Assembly (NCBI RefSeq): GCF_003019255.1
Contig: NZ_CP027846.1
Span: 1,240,001-1,304,000 of the forward strand
Direction: 5' to 3'
From: Staphylococcus kloosii
GTDB taxonomy: Bacteria > Bacillota > Bacilli > Staphylococcales > Staphylococcaceae
DNA length: 64,000 nt
Shown here piece by piece: positions 8,462 to 17,763 of this stretch (position 1 is the first letter of the stretch; every line of letters starts with the position of its first letter). Position numbers and translations under genes: made by a program. The notes under the pieces were generated by a model. The model was not told where the DNA came from. It did no database searches and worked only from the letters and a program-made list of their open reading frames with translations.

Positions 8462-9274
8462 ATGAAAAGAAGCGAACGGAATAAAACTAGTATGAAGCGT
8501 TCAAAACAACCAGTTTCAAATACGCCATACCATAACACTTATTACGAACCAGTAAATAAAAAGAAGAAAAAGAAAAAAAGCAATAGTTTATTTTTAACAT
8601 TAACATTCACAATATTAATCATTATAGGTATTTTTATAGGTATTATGTACGCGCTATCTTTAAATTCTAACGTTGATGATTTAAAATCCATTAAAGATAA
8701 AGATAGTTACGTTTCAGTAACGGATATGCCCAATTATACAAGAGGCGCATTTATAGCGTTAGAAGATGAAAGGTTTTATAAACATAAAGGATTTGATCTT
8801 AAAGGTACTTCAAGGGCTTTATTTTCTACGTTAAGTGATCGTAGCATCCAAGGTGGTAGTACAATTACGCAACAAGTCGTTAAAAACTACTATTTTGATA
8901 ATGAGCGAAGTATTACTAGAAAGTTTAAAGAACTATTTATTGCACATCGTGTAGAACAAACTTATGACAAAGACCAAATATTAAGTTTCTATGTAAATAA
9001 TATTTTTTATGGTAATAATGAATACACTGTAGAAAGTGCTGCAAATCATTACTTTGGTACGACTACAGATATTCATAATCAAAATTTACCTAAAATAACA
9101 GTGTTACAAAGTGCAATGTTAGCAAGTAAAATTAATGCACCAAGTGTATATGATATAAATGATATGTCCGATAACTTTAAAAATAGAGTGAAAGTTACTT
9201 TAGAAAAAATGAAACAGCAGGACTATATTTCAAATAATCAATATCAAGAAGCGATACAACAACTAGGTGTTTAA
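8462..9274 (+). CDS. sgtB: SgtB, monofunctional peptidoglycan glycosyltransferase
   Basis: Polymerises lipid II into glycan strands at the outer face of the membrane. 270 aa: a basic cytoplasmic head (Lys-rich, residues 33-41), one transmembrane helix at about 43-66, then a GT51 domain. GT51 motifs are ALEDERFYKHKGFD, with the catalytic Glu, and GGSTITQQVVKNY. There is no transpeptidase domain, so it is the monofunctional type. AAAGGAG precedes the ATG. S. aureus sgtB belongs to the VraSR regulon. Confidence 0.95.
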   Translation: MKRSERNKTSMKRSKQPVSNTPYHNTYYEPVNKKKKKKKSNSLFLTLTFTILIIIGIFIGIMYALSLNSNVDDLKSIKDKDSYVSVTDMPNYTRGAFIALEDERFYKHKGFDLKGTSRALFSTLSDRSIQGGSTITQQVVKNYYFDNERSITRKFKELFIAHRVEQTYDKDQILSFYVNNIFYGNNEYTVESAANHYFGTTTDIHNQNLPKITVLQSAMLASKINAPSVYDINDMSDNFKNRVKVTLEKMKQQDYISNNQYQEAIQQLGV

Positions 9275-9290
9275 TAAAAATATATGAGTT

Positions 9291-9338
9291 AAGTGTTACT
9301 GAAGAGGTTTTACAACTTTTTAGTAACACTTTTTTATT
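9291..9338 (+). terminator. intrinsic terminator after sgtB
   Basis: 10-bp stem AAGTGTTACT (9291-9300) with AGTAACACTT (9322-9331), a long 21-nt loop, then a T-run. Confidence 0.75.
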
Positions 9339-9463
9339 TTGCGAGTGAGCTTATCTTTTTAATGTTTATAGCTAGCAAAGTACTTATGTTAATAAATCTT
9401 TTATAGTACAATTATTCTAAATCACTACAATTTAAGGTATGCTAATATAGTGGAGTGAAATCA

Positions 9464-10282
9464 ATGCCAAAGATTACTAAAATAGAAGTTCAGAAAAAAA
9501 ATAAAGAACGATTTAATTTGTATTTAGATGAACAATTTGAAATGGGCATAGATATAGATACTTTTGTTCATTTTAATTTAAAAAAAGATCAAGTATTAGA
9601 ACCATCTGATATGGAACAAATTCAAACGTATGAGCAATACCGTCAAGCATTAAATAAAACGATTCAATATATTTCATACCGAAAGCGTACTGAACAAGAA
9701 ATCGTTACTTATCTACAAGATAATGAATTCGCCGAAGCGGTCATTGCCGATGTAATTAACTATTGCTACAAAGAGAAGTTAATTGACCATGTTGATTATG
9801 CAGAAAGCCTAAAAAATACTATGATACAAACTACGGATAAAGGCCCAGAAGTATACAAACAAAAACTATATCAATTAGGTATAGAACAAGATATTATAGA
9901 AAGTTATACAGAAAAATTTAAACAACAACAGCCAATTGAACAAATTATTAAAACAGCTCAAAAAATATTGCGTCAGAAAAAAGGTCCAATTATTAAACAA
10001 CAAGATAAATTAAAACAATCAATGTTACAAAAAGGGTATGGCTTCGATGTCATAAACGAAGTTATGAAGAGTATGGATTTCTCACAATCTGAAGTTGAAT
10101 TAGACCAATTATTGCAAGCAGATTTAGAAAAAGTTTATAATAAAAATCGACGTAAATATGATGGTCGTACTGTTGTAATGAAAACCATCGAAGCACTTAT
10201 GAGAAAAGGCTACAACTATGATAAAATTAAAAACAAATTAGAAGAGAGTGGAATTTCAGATGGAACAGAAGAAATTGAGTGA
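9464..10282 (+). CDS. recX: RecX, recombination regulatory protein
   Basis: 272 aa, the length I recall for S. aureus RecX, with the same N-terminus (MPKITKIEVQKKNKERFN). RecX binds and caps RecA filaments. It is built of repeated three-helix motifs, seen here in segments such as RTEQEIVTYLQDNEF and EALMRKGYNYDKIKNKL. ATG 9464 follows TGGAG; the in-frame GTG at 9455 lies within that site. It overlaps the yfhH gene by 23 bp, indicating translational coupling. recA itself is not nearby. Confidence 0.95.
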   Translation: MPKITKIEVQKKNKERFNLYLDEQFEMGIDIDTFVHFNLKKDQVLEPSDMEQIQTYEQYRQALNKTIQYISYRKRTEQEIVTYLQDNEFAEAVIADVINYCYKEKLIDHVDYAESLKNTMIQTTDKGPEVYKQKLYQLGIEQDIIESYTEKFKQQQPIEQIIKTAQKILRQKKGPIIKQQDKLKQSMLQKGYGFDVINEVMKSMDFSQSEVELDQLLQADLEKVYNKNRRKYDGRTVVMKTIEALMRKGYNYDKIKNKLEESGISDGTEEIE

Positions 10283-10574
10283 AATGAGCGAACAAGAGTT
10301 ACGCCATGAAATTCAAATATATAAAGAAAAAATGAGAAAAGCTGAGATGAATGGCATATTAAATGAATATGATGTTTATCAAAGTAAAGTAATCGTGGCC
10401 GAAAGTTATATTGTAGATCGTTCGAAAATTGAGATGGGTAAAATTTACAAATTAGCGGATGGCACAGATGATTATTTTAAAGTGGAAAGATTGAAAGGGA
10501 TTTTTGCATGGGGATTCCGTGTAAATAGCTCACAACCAGAAGAAGGTTTACCTGTAGCATTATTAAAATTGTAG
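10260..10574 (+). CDS. yfhH: YfhH-family protein
   Basis: 104-aa conserved protein of unknown function that follows recX in staphylococci and bacilli. The N-terminal half is a charged helix (LRHEIQIYKEKMRKAEM); the C-terminal half is a beta-rich domain ending INSSQPEEG-like (here NSSQPEEGLPVALL). ATG 10260 overlaps the end of recX, with GAGAG at 10243-10247. The upstream GTG at 10248 is less likely. Confidence 0.85.
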   Translation: MEQKKLSEMSEQELRHEIQIYKEKMRKAEMNGILNEYDVYQSKVIVAESYIVDRSKIEMGKIYKLADGTDDYFKVERLKGIFAWGFRVNSSQPEEGLPVALLKL

Positions 10575-10589
10575 AAGGATGACGATAGT

Positions 10590-12122
10590 ATGGGCAGTGC
10601 AATTATTTTAAAGTTACTTAACGTAACGCATTACTATAGAAATAAACAAAATAAAAAATGGTATTTGCCCTTTAATTACGGTGCAGATGATATAGAACTG
10701 AACAATGTTAGTCTTCATATATATCAAGGTGAAGCATTAGGTATTATTGGTGAGTCACAGTCATCTAAAGCCTTAGTAGGAAGGATACTTAGTGGAGAAG
10801 TAAAACCAGATAAAGGTAAACGTACAAGTAAGACAGACATATTTTATGCAGATGTTTCTGATAAAGAACTTATTCAAGAAGACGTGGAAAGTTTTATTCA
10901 GCATCGTATTACTATGTTTCATAATAAAGATGCGAATGTAACAGCTTCAAATATTATTGAACAGTCGCAATTGAAGGAAAAAGAACAAACTTCAGTTGCA
11001 GATTTATCAGCAGAAGAATATGCCCAATTACTATTTACATTATCACGATTCTGTAAAGCTAATATATTAATTTATAATCAAATCTTAAATCATCTAAGTG
11101 ATGAATTTTTTAATAAAGCCATTGATTTAGCAGACGAATACATAAACAATAATCAAACTATAGTGATGATTGATGATGATATTAGTAAGATAGAACAAGC
11201 AAGTAATTATATTGCGTGGATTTCACATGGCCAATTAAGAAAAGAAGGTTCGATTAATCAAGTACTTCCTTTATTTAAAGACCATGAAAAAGATAGAAAT
11301 TCATTAGAAACTGTCGAACAACAAGAAAATTTTGATGTCGATTGGAAAAAGAGTCGTTCGAAAATACCGGAGTTAACATATAACTTTAAACGAATAGAAA
11401 GATATAAACATGCTAAAGCACCTGCTATAATAGGACGTTTTTGGACGTTATTAATAACGCTTATTCTCGGCGCAATAATAATGGCTTTATTTATGTTTAA
11501 TGATTTAGGTAAGTTGCAAATTGCTCAAAATGTTGACCAGGCGAACATTCAAAATAAACAAACAAATCCATACGAAGATAAATTAGCTTATGGTATTGTG
11601 TTAAACGATAAAATTCAATTAGATGGTCTTAAGCATAAAGAGCATTTAAACTTAAAGCAATATTCATTTGTGACAATTACTGGTGAAAATAATAGTAATT
11701 ATTGCATTGTAGTTGATGGTAAGGAATATAAAACTGCTAAAAGTAATGTGCGTTATTTTGATTCAGCAGGTCTATTTGAAAAGCATAGTGGTAAAAAATT
11801 AGCCCCATATATGCAACATAATTATATAAATTATTATGAATACTTTAATAGTAATTTACACAAAAAACACGATAAAGTAACAGATCAATTAGTACCTGAA
11901 ACGGGTAAAGATAACCGTTTTGTTGTTCCGATTACGTCACAACCGATTTTGATGATATTTAATGACAGTAATGAATTAACAGGATTTGTTTACCCTATGA
12001 AAAATCAAGATAAGTTGAAAAAAGAATTTGATATAAGTGGTAATTTTTGGATAGCTAAATCAGGTGATGGATATTACATGGCTGATTTTAAAAATAATAA
12101 ATGGATTTATATAGAATTGTAG
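10590..12122 (+). CDS. TagH-like ABC ATPase-domain protein with degenerate motifs and an extracytoplasmic domain
   Basis: 510 aa. Residues 1-240 look like an ABC nucleotide-binding domain, but the Walker A is GESQSSKA (residues 54-61) instead of GxxGxGKS/T: the Lys is kept, while the Gly and the Ser/Thr are lost. No clear LSGGQ signature is present (DLSAEEYAQ in its place), and Walker B ends ILIYNQ instead of ILLDE. One transmembrane helix (about 282-305) is followed by a roughly 200-residue outside domain. This order, ATPase-TM-exterior, is that of TagH, the wall teichoic acid export ATPase. It is 9 bp upstream of a TagG-like membrane gene. Probably a non-hydrolysing TagH paralogue; function unknown. 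Confidence 0.7.
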   Translation: MGSAIILKLLNVTHYYRNKQNKKWYLPFNYGADDIELNNVSLHIYQGEALGIIGESQSSKALVGRILSGEVKPDKGKRTSKTDIFYADVSDKELIQEDVESFIQHRITMFHNKDANVTASNIIEQSQLKEKEQTSVADLSAEEYAQLLFTLSRFCKANILIYNQILNHLSDEFFNKAIDLADEYINNNQTIVMIDDDISKIEQASNYIAWISHGQLRKEGSINQVLPLFKDHEKDRNSLETVEQQENFDVDWKKSRSKIPELTYNFKRIERYKHAKAPAIIGRFWTLLITLILGAIIMALFMFNDLGKLQIAQNVDQANIQNKQTNPYEDKLAYGIVLNDKIQLDGLKHKEHLNLKQYSFVTITGENNSNYCIVVDGKEYKTAKSNVRYFDSAGLFEKHSGKKLAPYMQHNYINYYEYFNSNLHKKHDKVTDQLVPETGKDNRFVVPITSQPILMIFNDSNELTGFVYPMKNQDKLKKEFDISGNFWIAKSGDGYYMADFKNNKWIYIEL

Positions 12123-12131
12123 GTGTGAAGA

Positions 12132-12968
12132 ATGATAGATAATTTAATTTACTTAGTTAAAAATTTCCCGAAATTAATTCAACATTCATTTGCACATTTG
12201 AAATCGCTGTGGAAATGGCTAGTAGCTCCAATCATTGCCAGTTTGATATTACTCGTTATTATGGTTGTGGTGTTTCATTTTAATAAAACCCCGGACTTAG
12301 TTCAAGCAAGATGGTATATTAGATTGGTGTCATTAATTTCATTTGGCTTTTTATTTACAGGTATTTATATAATATTTCAACGTTACTATGCCAGTTATTA
12401 TACTAGTAAGATGTTCAATACACCTGCATTAATTGATGCTTCTTGTATTGCATTTAGTTACGCTGTAGCCTTATTTATAATATTACTCATCTGTATATTT
12501 AGTACACCTGTTAATATAGTAAGTTCTATATTTGCTACACTTTATTACGTTGTTATGTTAGGTATATTAATGGTTTTAATTGGTAAACTGTTAGGATTGA
12601 TGACAATACTTACGCTAAAAGTGAGAAATATTTTTATCGTGCTAACGGTAATCGTGTTGTTATTATTACCTATAATTTATATTCCATCGTCAGAAACATC
12701 TATTCTTACACATTTATTAATGTTAAATCCTGTATTTTACGTAGTTCAAGGATTATCTCAATCAGTCGTATTTGGCGCACTGAGTTTGAATAATATTCCA
12801 TATCATCTATATTTCTTCTGTATTTTAGGTATTATAGGCGTAATCCTTTTTGCATTAAAAAGAAAAGTTGTTTATGCAAAATATAATGTAGCTACTCCTG
12901 CGAATGAAGAACATAAAGATATTGATAAAGAAAATGCACAACAAAATACTCAACTACCAGAACAGTAA
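12132..12968 (+). CDS. ABC-2-type (TagG-like) membrane protein
   Basis: 278 aa with six predicted hydrophobic segments, beginning at about residue 30 (LVAPIIASLILLVIMVVVF), and a charged cytoplasmic tail. The topology and pairing with the preceding TagH-like gene suggest the permease half of an ABC-2 transporter. The sequence itself is not diagnostic, so the family call rests on layout. The ATG lies 9 bp after the upstream stop, with AGGTG as ribosome-binding site. Confidence 0.6.
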   Translation: MIDNLIYLVKNFPKLIQHSFAHLKSLWKWLVAPIIASLILLVIMVVVFHFNKTPDLVQARWYIRLVSLISFGFLFTGIYIIFQRYYASYYTSKMFNTPALIDASCIAFSYAVALFIILLICIFSTPVNIVSSIFATLYYVVMLGILMVLIGKLLGLMTILTLKVRNIFIVLTVIVLLLLPIIYIPSSETSILTHLLMLNPVFYVVQGLSQSVVFGALSLNNIPYHLYFFCILGIIGVILFALKRKVVYAKYNVATPANEEHKDIDKENAQQNTQLPEQ

Positions 12969-13008
12969 AATAAAGCCACTTTAGTCATCTAACTAAAGTG
13001 GCTTTATT
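12969..13008. terminator. bidirectional intrinsic terminator
   Basis: Perfect 17-bp stem 12969-12985 with 12992-13008 and a 6-nt loop, between the convergent TagG-like and yfhP genes. Confidence 0.92.
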
Positions 13009-13014
13009 GCGTAT

Positions 13015-13992
13015 TTATTTAGCAAATAATTTCTTTTGCAGCTTCTCTTCACTAAACACCCAACCGATATATGAGTGGTCAATGATCATTTCTTTATCTA
13101 AATGAACTATAGCCACAAATGAGTAGTGACCATTTTTTAAATAACGTAAATCAATTAATCTAATTTCCATTGAACCGTCATCAAGTTTTTGTGCCTTCCA
13201 TCTATAGATAGAAGAGAAGTTTAAAAATGTTTTGATATTTTTATCATTTTCAACATAATGCATTAATTCATCACTTGGGAAAGAATGATGTTCAGCTTTA
13301 TCACTAAACACTACATTTCTGCCGTAGCTTCTGCCCACATAATCATGGTTTTCAGTTTGTATAGCCACACGCCATTCCATAAACTTCATCGTCGGAGCAA
13401 CAAAAATTTTAACTGGCTTATGAGATTGCTTAATTTGTCTCAATGCAGTTTCTTTAATAATTTTTTGCATCTTAAACCTAATAATATAATATATAAATAA
13501 TATTACGAAGATAGGGAAGAATACGACATATGGATGTAAGCCGAAGATCCATAAGACAATACCGACACACCATAGAATAAAAATGATAGGGTCAAATGTG
13601 TTGATAACACTAAGTTGAATCCATTTATTTGTAATAGGCCTTAGTGCCTGTGTACCATATGAATTAAAAATATCTACAAAAACATGTAAAAATACGGCTA
13701 ATTGCGCCCACATCCAAATATGGGTAGCATCTAAATGTTTAAAGAAAGTAAATACAATTAAAGTTATTAATAATGGCCATAATATTGTAAAAGGTATTGA
13801 ATGAGTTATACCTCTATGATTTGATATATAAGTGGCATTATCTTTTAATTTAAAAACAGTATCACTATCTGGTATTAATGAACCCACAACTAACGTTGAA
13901 GCTGTAGCAACAAAAGACGCTGACATAGCTGGGTCTTGTGTTGCAAGTGCGGTTAAACCTATGCCCATAACGATATGTGTTCCTGTATCCAT
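13015..13992 (-). CDS. yfhP: YfhP-like membrane-bound metal-dependent hydrolase family protein
   Basis: 325 aa. The N-terminus MDTGTHIVMGIG carries the conserved His of the YdjM/YbcI/DUF457 family. Further conserved motifs are the DSD in LIPDSDTVFK and HRGITHS. About four membrane segments span residues 25-190, and a soluble C-terminal domain follows. The family is annotated as LexA-binding, inner-membrane-associated hydrolase, but activity is poorly established. The start is set at 13992, preceded by GAGTGA; the upstream GTG at 14001 overlaps that site. It is divergent from mutY. Confidence 0.82.
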   Translation of the reverse strand: MDTGTHIVMGIGLTALATQDPAMSASFVATASTLVVGSLIPDSDTVFKLKDNATYISNHRGITHSIPFTILWPLLITLIVFTFFKHLDATHIWMWAQLAVFLHVFVDIFNSYGTQALRPITNKWIQLSVINTFDPIIFILWCVGIVLWIFGLHPYVVFFPIFVILFIYYIIRFKMQKIIKETALRQIKQSHKPVKIFVAPTMKFMEWRVAIQTENHDYVGRSYGRNVVFSDKAEHHSFPSDELMHYVENDKNIKTFLNFSSIYRWKAQKLDDGSMEIRLIDLRYLKNGHYSFVAIVHLDKEMIIDHSYIGWVFSEEKLQKKLFAK

Positions 13993-14123
13993 AAAAGTCA
14001 CTCATTTCGTGTCTGATTTAATTTTATTATATACTATTGTTAATGTTTACCACTATTAAAAATAACAGATTTATAGAATTATCGAAAATCTAACGATTAG
14101 AATAAAGAAAGTGTTGTGTATGA

Positions 14124-15167
14124 ATGTACAATATAGAGAATTTTAAAGACAACTTATTACGTTGGTTTGATGCCGAACAACGTGAAATGCCTTGGAGAGA
14201 AACGAAAAATCCATATTATATTTGGTTAAGTGAAATTATGTTACAACAAACTCAAGTTGCAACTGTGGTAGATTACTATCTAAGATTTATTGAACGTTTT
14301 CCTACAATTAAATCTTTAAATAATGCACAAGAAGATGAAGTGTTAAAGCTATGGGAAGGATTAGGCTATTATAGTAGGGCACGTAATTTTCATACTGCCA
14401 TTAAAGATGTTTATCAAAATCACAATAGTACAGTTCCTAGCGAACCTGAGCAATTTGGTAACTTAAAAGGCGTTGGGCCATATACCAAAGCAGCAGTTAT
14501 GAGCATTGCATTTAATAAACCATTAGCAACTGTAGACGGTAATGTATTTAGAGTATGGTCGCGGTTAAATAACGACGACAGAGATACTAAACTACAATCA
14601 ACTAGAAAAGCATTTGAACAAGAATTGCAGCCGTACGTTGAAACCCGGGCTGGCGATTTTAATCAGGCAATGATGGAACTTGGGGCAATGGTATGTACGC
14701 CGAAAGCGCCTTTATGTCTATTTTGTCCTGTACAGGATAATTGTGAAGCATTTGAACAAGGGACGGTAAATGATTTACCAGTTAAAACTACAAAGGTATC
14801 GAAAAAAATAATCAAACAACATGTCTATATTATTAAAAATAATGAAAATGAATATCTTATTGAACAACGCACGGCGAAGTTATTAAATAATATGTGGGAG
14901 TTCCCTATGTATGAAGCTACACAGAAAGACAATATTAATACTGAACTGGCTATGAACATGACATTCTCAGATAAGCCTATTTATAAATTAAAGCACCAAT
15001 TTACCCATTTACAATGGGATATCGAAGTTTATATGGCCGATGAAGTAATTGATAAACAACAAGTTGAACTGCCTGAGCGTATGCAATGGATTCATTTTGA
15101 CGATAAAGAACAATACAATTTTCCAGTTAGTATGACTAAGATTTATAAATTTTTAAAAGAACATTGA
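14124..15167 (+). CDS. mutY: MutY, A/G-specific adenine DNA glycosylase
   Basis: Removes adenine mispaired with 8-oxoguanine. 347 aa. The N-terminal catalytic domain has the SEIMLQQTQV motif with catalytic Glu, the helix-hairpin-helix LKGVGPYTKAA, and the catalytic Asp in ATVDGNVFRV. The [4Fe-4S] cluster motif is C-x6-C-x2-C-x5-C (CTPKAPLC..., ending DNC). The C-terminal MutT-like domain (about 225-345) recognises oxoG. The ribosome-binding site is weak. Confidence 0.95.
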   Translation: MYNIENFKDNLLRWFDAEQREMPWRETKNPYYIWLSEIMLQQTQVATVVDYYLRFIERFPTIKSLNNAQEDEVLKLWEGLGYYSRARNFHTAIKDVYQNHNSTVPSEPEQFGNLKGVGPYTKAAVMSIAFNKPLATVDGNVFRVWSRLNNDDRDTKLQSTRKAFEQELQPYVETRAGDFNQAMMELGAMVCTPKAPLCLFCPVQDNCEAFEQGTVNDLPVKTTKVSKKIIKQHVYIIKNNENEYLIEQRTAKLLNNMWEFPMYEATQKDNINTELAMNMTFSDKPIYKLKHQFTHLQWDIEVYMADEVIDKQQVELPERMQWIHFDDKEQYNFPVSMTKIYKFLKEH

Positions 15168-15193
15168 TAAATTCGGAGTTACGCAAAGACTTA

Positions 15194-15202
15194 TGTTATA
15201 AT
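15194..15202 (+). promoter_or_regulatory. extended -10 promoter of ntdP
   Basis: TGTTATAAT, a perfect extended -10 (TGnTATAAT), 36 bp before the ntdP start codon, with no convincing -35. Confidence 0.6.
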
Positions 15203-15237
15203 CAGAAATGTGAAATTAAGATAAGGTGGTGTGGAGC

Positions 15238-15780
15238 ATGGTTAAAGAGTCCATACCTAAAGAAGGTCAGACGATAAAAATACAAAGTTATAAACACGAC
15301 GGTAATATACACCGTGTTTGGTCTGAAACTACTATATTAAAAGGTACGGATCATGTGATAATTGGTGGCAATGATCATACTTTAGTTACAGAAAGTGATG
15401 GTCGCACTTGGATTACTCGTGAACCAGCAATTGTCTATTTTCATTCGGAATTTTGGTTTAACGTAATTTGCATGTTTAGAGAAGATGGCGTTTATTATTA
15501 TTGCAATCTATCTTCACCTTTTGTCTGCGACGAAGAAGCGCTAAAATATATCGATTATGATTTAGATATTAAAGTTTACCCAAATGGCAAATATCATTTA
15601 TTAGATGAAGATGAATATGAGCAACATATGAATCAAATGAATTATTCATCTGATATCGATAAGATTTTACGTCGAAACGTCGATATCTTACAACAGTGGA
15701 TTGAGCAAAAAAAAGGACCTTTTGCTCCAGATTTTATAAAGGTTTGGCGTGAACGTTATAAGAAAGTAAGAAATTATTAA
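15238..15780 (+). CDS. ntdP: NtdP, nucleoside tri-/diphosphate phosphatase (DUF402)
   Basis: 180 aa, near-identical in length and sequence to the staphylococcal DUF402 phosphatase that hydrolyses NTPs and NDPs. Recognisable segments are the N-terminus (SIPKEGQTIKIQSYKHDG), the acidic metal-binding core ALKYIDYDLDIKVYPNG, and the C-terminal IEQKKGPFAPDF. ATG 15238 follows GGTGGTGTGGAG; upstream in-frame start candidates overlap that site. Confidence 0.92.
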   Translation: MVKESIPKEGQTIKIQSYKHDGNIHRVWSETTILKGTDHVIIGGNDHTLVTESDGRTWITREPAIVYFHSEFWFNVICMFREDGVYYYCNLSSPFVCDEEALKYIDYDLDIKVYPNGKYHLLDEDEYEQHMNQMNYSSDIDKILRRNVDILQQWIEQKKGPFAPDFIKVWRERYKKVRNY

Positions 15781-15810
15781 GCATAATTAATGTATTAAAT
15801 CTTAATATCC

Positions 15811-15949
15811 TTTATAGTGTTTTATGGGTTTATTAATTTTACAAAACAAAATTTGATATAATCTTTTTGTTATTTAAAATTTACAAAGCTAAACTTATAA
15901 CACTATAAATTTAGAATCAGCCTAGTTGAGTTTTCAACTGAGGCTTTTT
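15811..15949 (+). promoter_or_regulatory. structured leader before the ABC exporter gene: long-range inverted repeat plus terminator-like hairpin
   Basis: A possible -10 (GATATAAT, about 15854-15861) is followed by a hairpin at 15919-15949 with a 10-bp stem, one bulge, and a T-run (GGCTTTTTC), ending 37 nt before the exporter start codon. The arms TTTATAGTGTT (15811-15821) and AACACTATAAA (15899-15909) are perfect complements. The hairpin may simply end ntdP transcription, or it may be an attenuator. Confidence 0.5.
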
Positions 15950-15985
15950 CATTTGTTACGTAATTATAAAGGGGGAGAATGTCAC

Positions 15986-17722
15986 ATGATTCGCAGATAT
16001 TTAACTTTTGTGAAACCATATAAATGGCGAATCATTGCTACCATTTTAATAGGTATTTTAAAATTTGGTATTCCAATGTTGATACCATTACTTATTAAAT
16101 ATGTGATTGACTATGTTATTAATAACTCTTCAATCACGAATGATGAGAAATTCATGCGTTTAGGAATAGCAATGGGCATAGCGATATTTATCTTTGTCAT
16201 TGTTAGACCACCAATTGAATATTTAAGACAATATTTAGCGCAATGGACAAGTAATAAAATATTATATGATATTAGAAAGCAATTATATAATCACCTACAA
16301 GCATTAAGTGCGCGTTTTTATGCTAACAACCAAGTAGGTCAAGTTATTTCAAGAGTTATTAATGATGTCGAACAAACGAAAGACTTTATTTTAACAGGCT
16401 TGATGAATATATGGTTAGATTGCGTAACCATCATTATTGCACTATCAATTATGTTTGTATTGGACTTTAAATTAACACTTGCAGCAGTATTTATTTTCCC
16501 TTTCTATATATTAACTGTATATTTCTTCTTTGGACGTTTGAGAAAATTGACTCGCAAAAGATCTCAAGCTTTAGCAGAAGTTCAAGGCTTTTTACATGAA
16601 CGTGTACAAGGTATGTCCGTGATAAAAAGTTTTGCAATAGAAGATAATGAAGCGGAAAACTTCGATAAACGTAATAAGCATTTCTTAAATAGAGCATTTA
16701 AACATACGAGATGGAATGCTAATTCATTTGCAGCAATAAATACTGTGACAGATATCGGACCACTTATTGTTATAGGTGTAGGTGCCTATTTAGCCATTAC
16801 TGGTTCAATTACTGTAGGTACTTTAGCAGCTTTCGTTGGTTATTTAGAACAACTATTTGGACCATTAAGAAGATTAGTTTCTTCATTTACAACTTTAACG
16901 CAAAGTTTTGCATCAATGGATCGTGTATTCCAATTGATGGATGAAGACTATGATATTAAAAATAAAAAAGGCGCACAGCCAATAGAGATTAAACGCGGTA
17001 ATATAAGTTTAAATAATGTTAGTTTCAAATATAATTCTGATGAAGAGAAAGTATTGAAGGATATTAATTTAGATATAAATCAAGGACAAACTGTTGCATT
17101 TGTAGGTATGAGTGGGGGAGGTAAATCCACACTTATTAACTTAATTCCTCGTTTTTACGATGCAACGGAAGGTTCTATTGATATAGATGGAACAAACATT
17201 AAACATTACTTAACAGGAAGTTTGAGAAATCAAATTGGCTTAGTACAACAAGATAACATTTTATTCTCAGATACTATCAAAGAAAATATATTACTCGGCA
17301 GACCTAATGCAACTGATGAAGAAGTAATAGAAGCGGCTAAAATGGCAAATGCCCATGATTTTATTATGAATTTATCTGAAGGTTACGATACAGAAGTTGG
17401 TGAACGTGGTGTTAAATTATCGGGTGGTCAAAAACAACGTGTTTCTATTGCTCGAATATTCCTAAATAATCCACCAATAATTATCTTAGACGAAGCTACT
17501 AGTGCACTTGATTTAGAAAGTGAAGCAATTATACAAGATGCATTGAATGTATTAAGTGAAAATAGAACTACATTAATTGTAGCGCATAGACTTTCTACTA
17601 TTACACATGCTGATAAGATAGTCGTAATGCAAAATGGTGAAATTGTGGAAACAGGCACGCATAAAGAATTAATCGCTAAACGTGGTGCTTATGAACACCT
17701 TTATAAAATTCAAGATCTATAG
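15986..17722 (+). CDS. ABC exporter, Sav1866-like multidrug transporter
   Basis: 578 aa, the same length as the structurally characterised S. aureus exporter Sav1866 and clearly its orthologue. It is a half-transporter that dimerises. Six transmembrane helices lie in residues 1-320. The nucleotide-binding domain has Walker A GMSGGGKST, Q-loop region GLVQQDNILF, signature LSGGQ, Walker B IIILDEATSALD and H-loop AHRLST. ATG 15986 follows GGGGGAG. The ORF is open upstream to 15926, but that stretch is the leader hairpin. Confidence 0.95.
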   Translation: MIRRYLTFVKPYKWRIIATILIGILKFGIPMLIPLLIKYVIDYVINNSSITNDEKFMRLGIAMGIAIFIFVIVRPPIEYLRQYLAQWTSNKILYDIRKQLYNHLQALSARFYANNQVGQVISRVINDVEQTKDFILTGLMNIWLDCVTIIIALSIMFVLDFKLTLAAVFIFPFYILTVYFFFGRLRKLTRKRSQALAEVQGFLHERVQGMSVIKSFAIEDNEAENFDKRNKHFLNRAFKHTRWNANSFAAINTVTDIGPLIVIGVGAYLAITGSITVGTLAAFVGYLEQLFGPLRRLVSSFTTLTQSFASMDRVFQLMDEDYDIKNKKGAQPIEIKRGNISLNNVSFKYNSDEEKVLKDINLDINQGQTVAFVGMSGGGKSTLINLIPRFYDATEGSIDIDGTNIKHYLTGSLRNQIGLVQQDNILFSDTIKENILLGRPNATDEEVIEAAKMANAHDFIMNLSEGYDTEVGERGVKLSGGQKQRVSIARIFLNNPPIIILDEATSALDLESEAIIQDALNVLSENRTTLIVAHRLSTITHADKIVVMQNGEIVETGTHKELIAKRGAYEHLYKIQDL

Positions 17723-17761
17723 AAAAAAGACTTCGATTTATTATAAATCGAAGTCTTTTTT
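17723..17761. terminator. bidirectional intrinsic terminator
   Basis: Perfect 18-bp stem (17723-17740 with 17744-17761), 3-nt loop, A-rich then T-rich flanks, between convergent genes. Confidence 0.93.
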
Positions 17762-17763
17762 GT

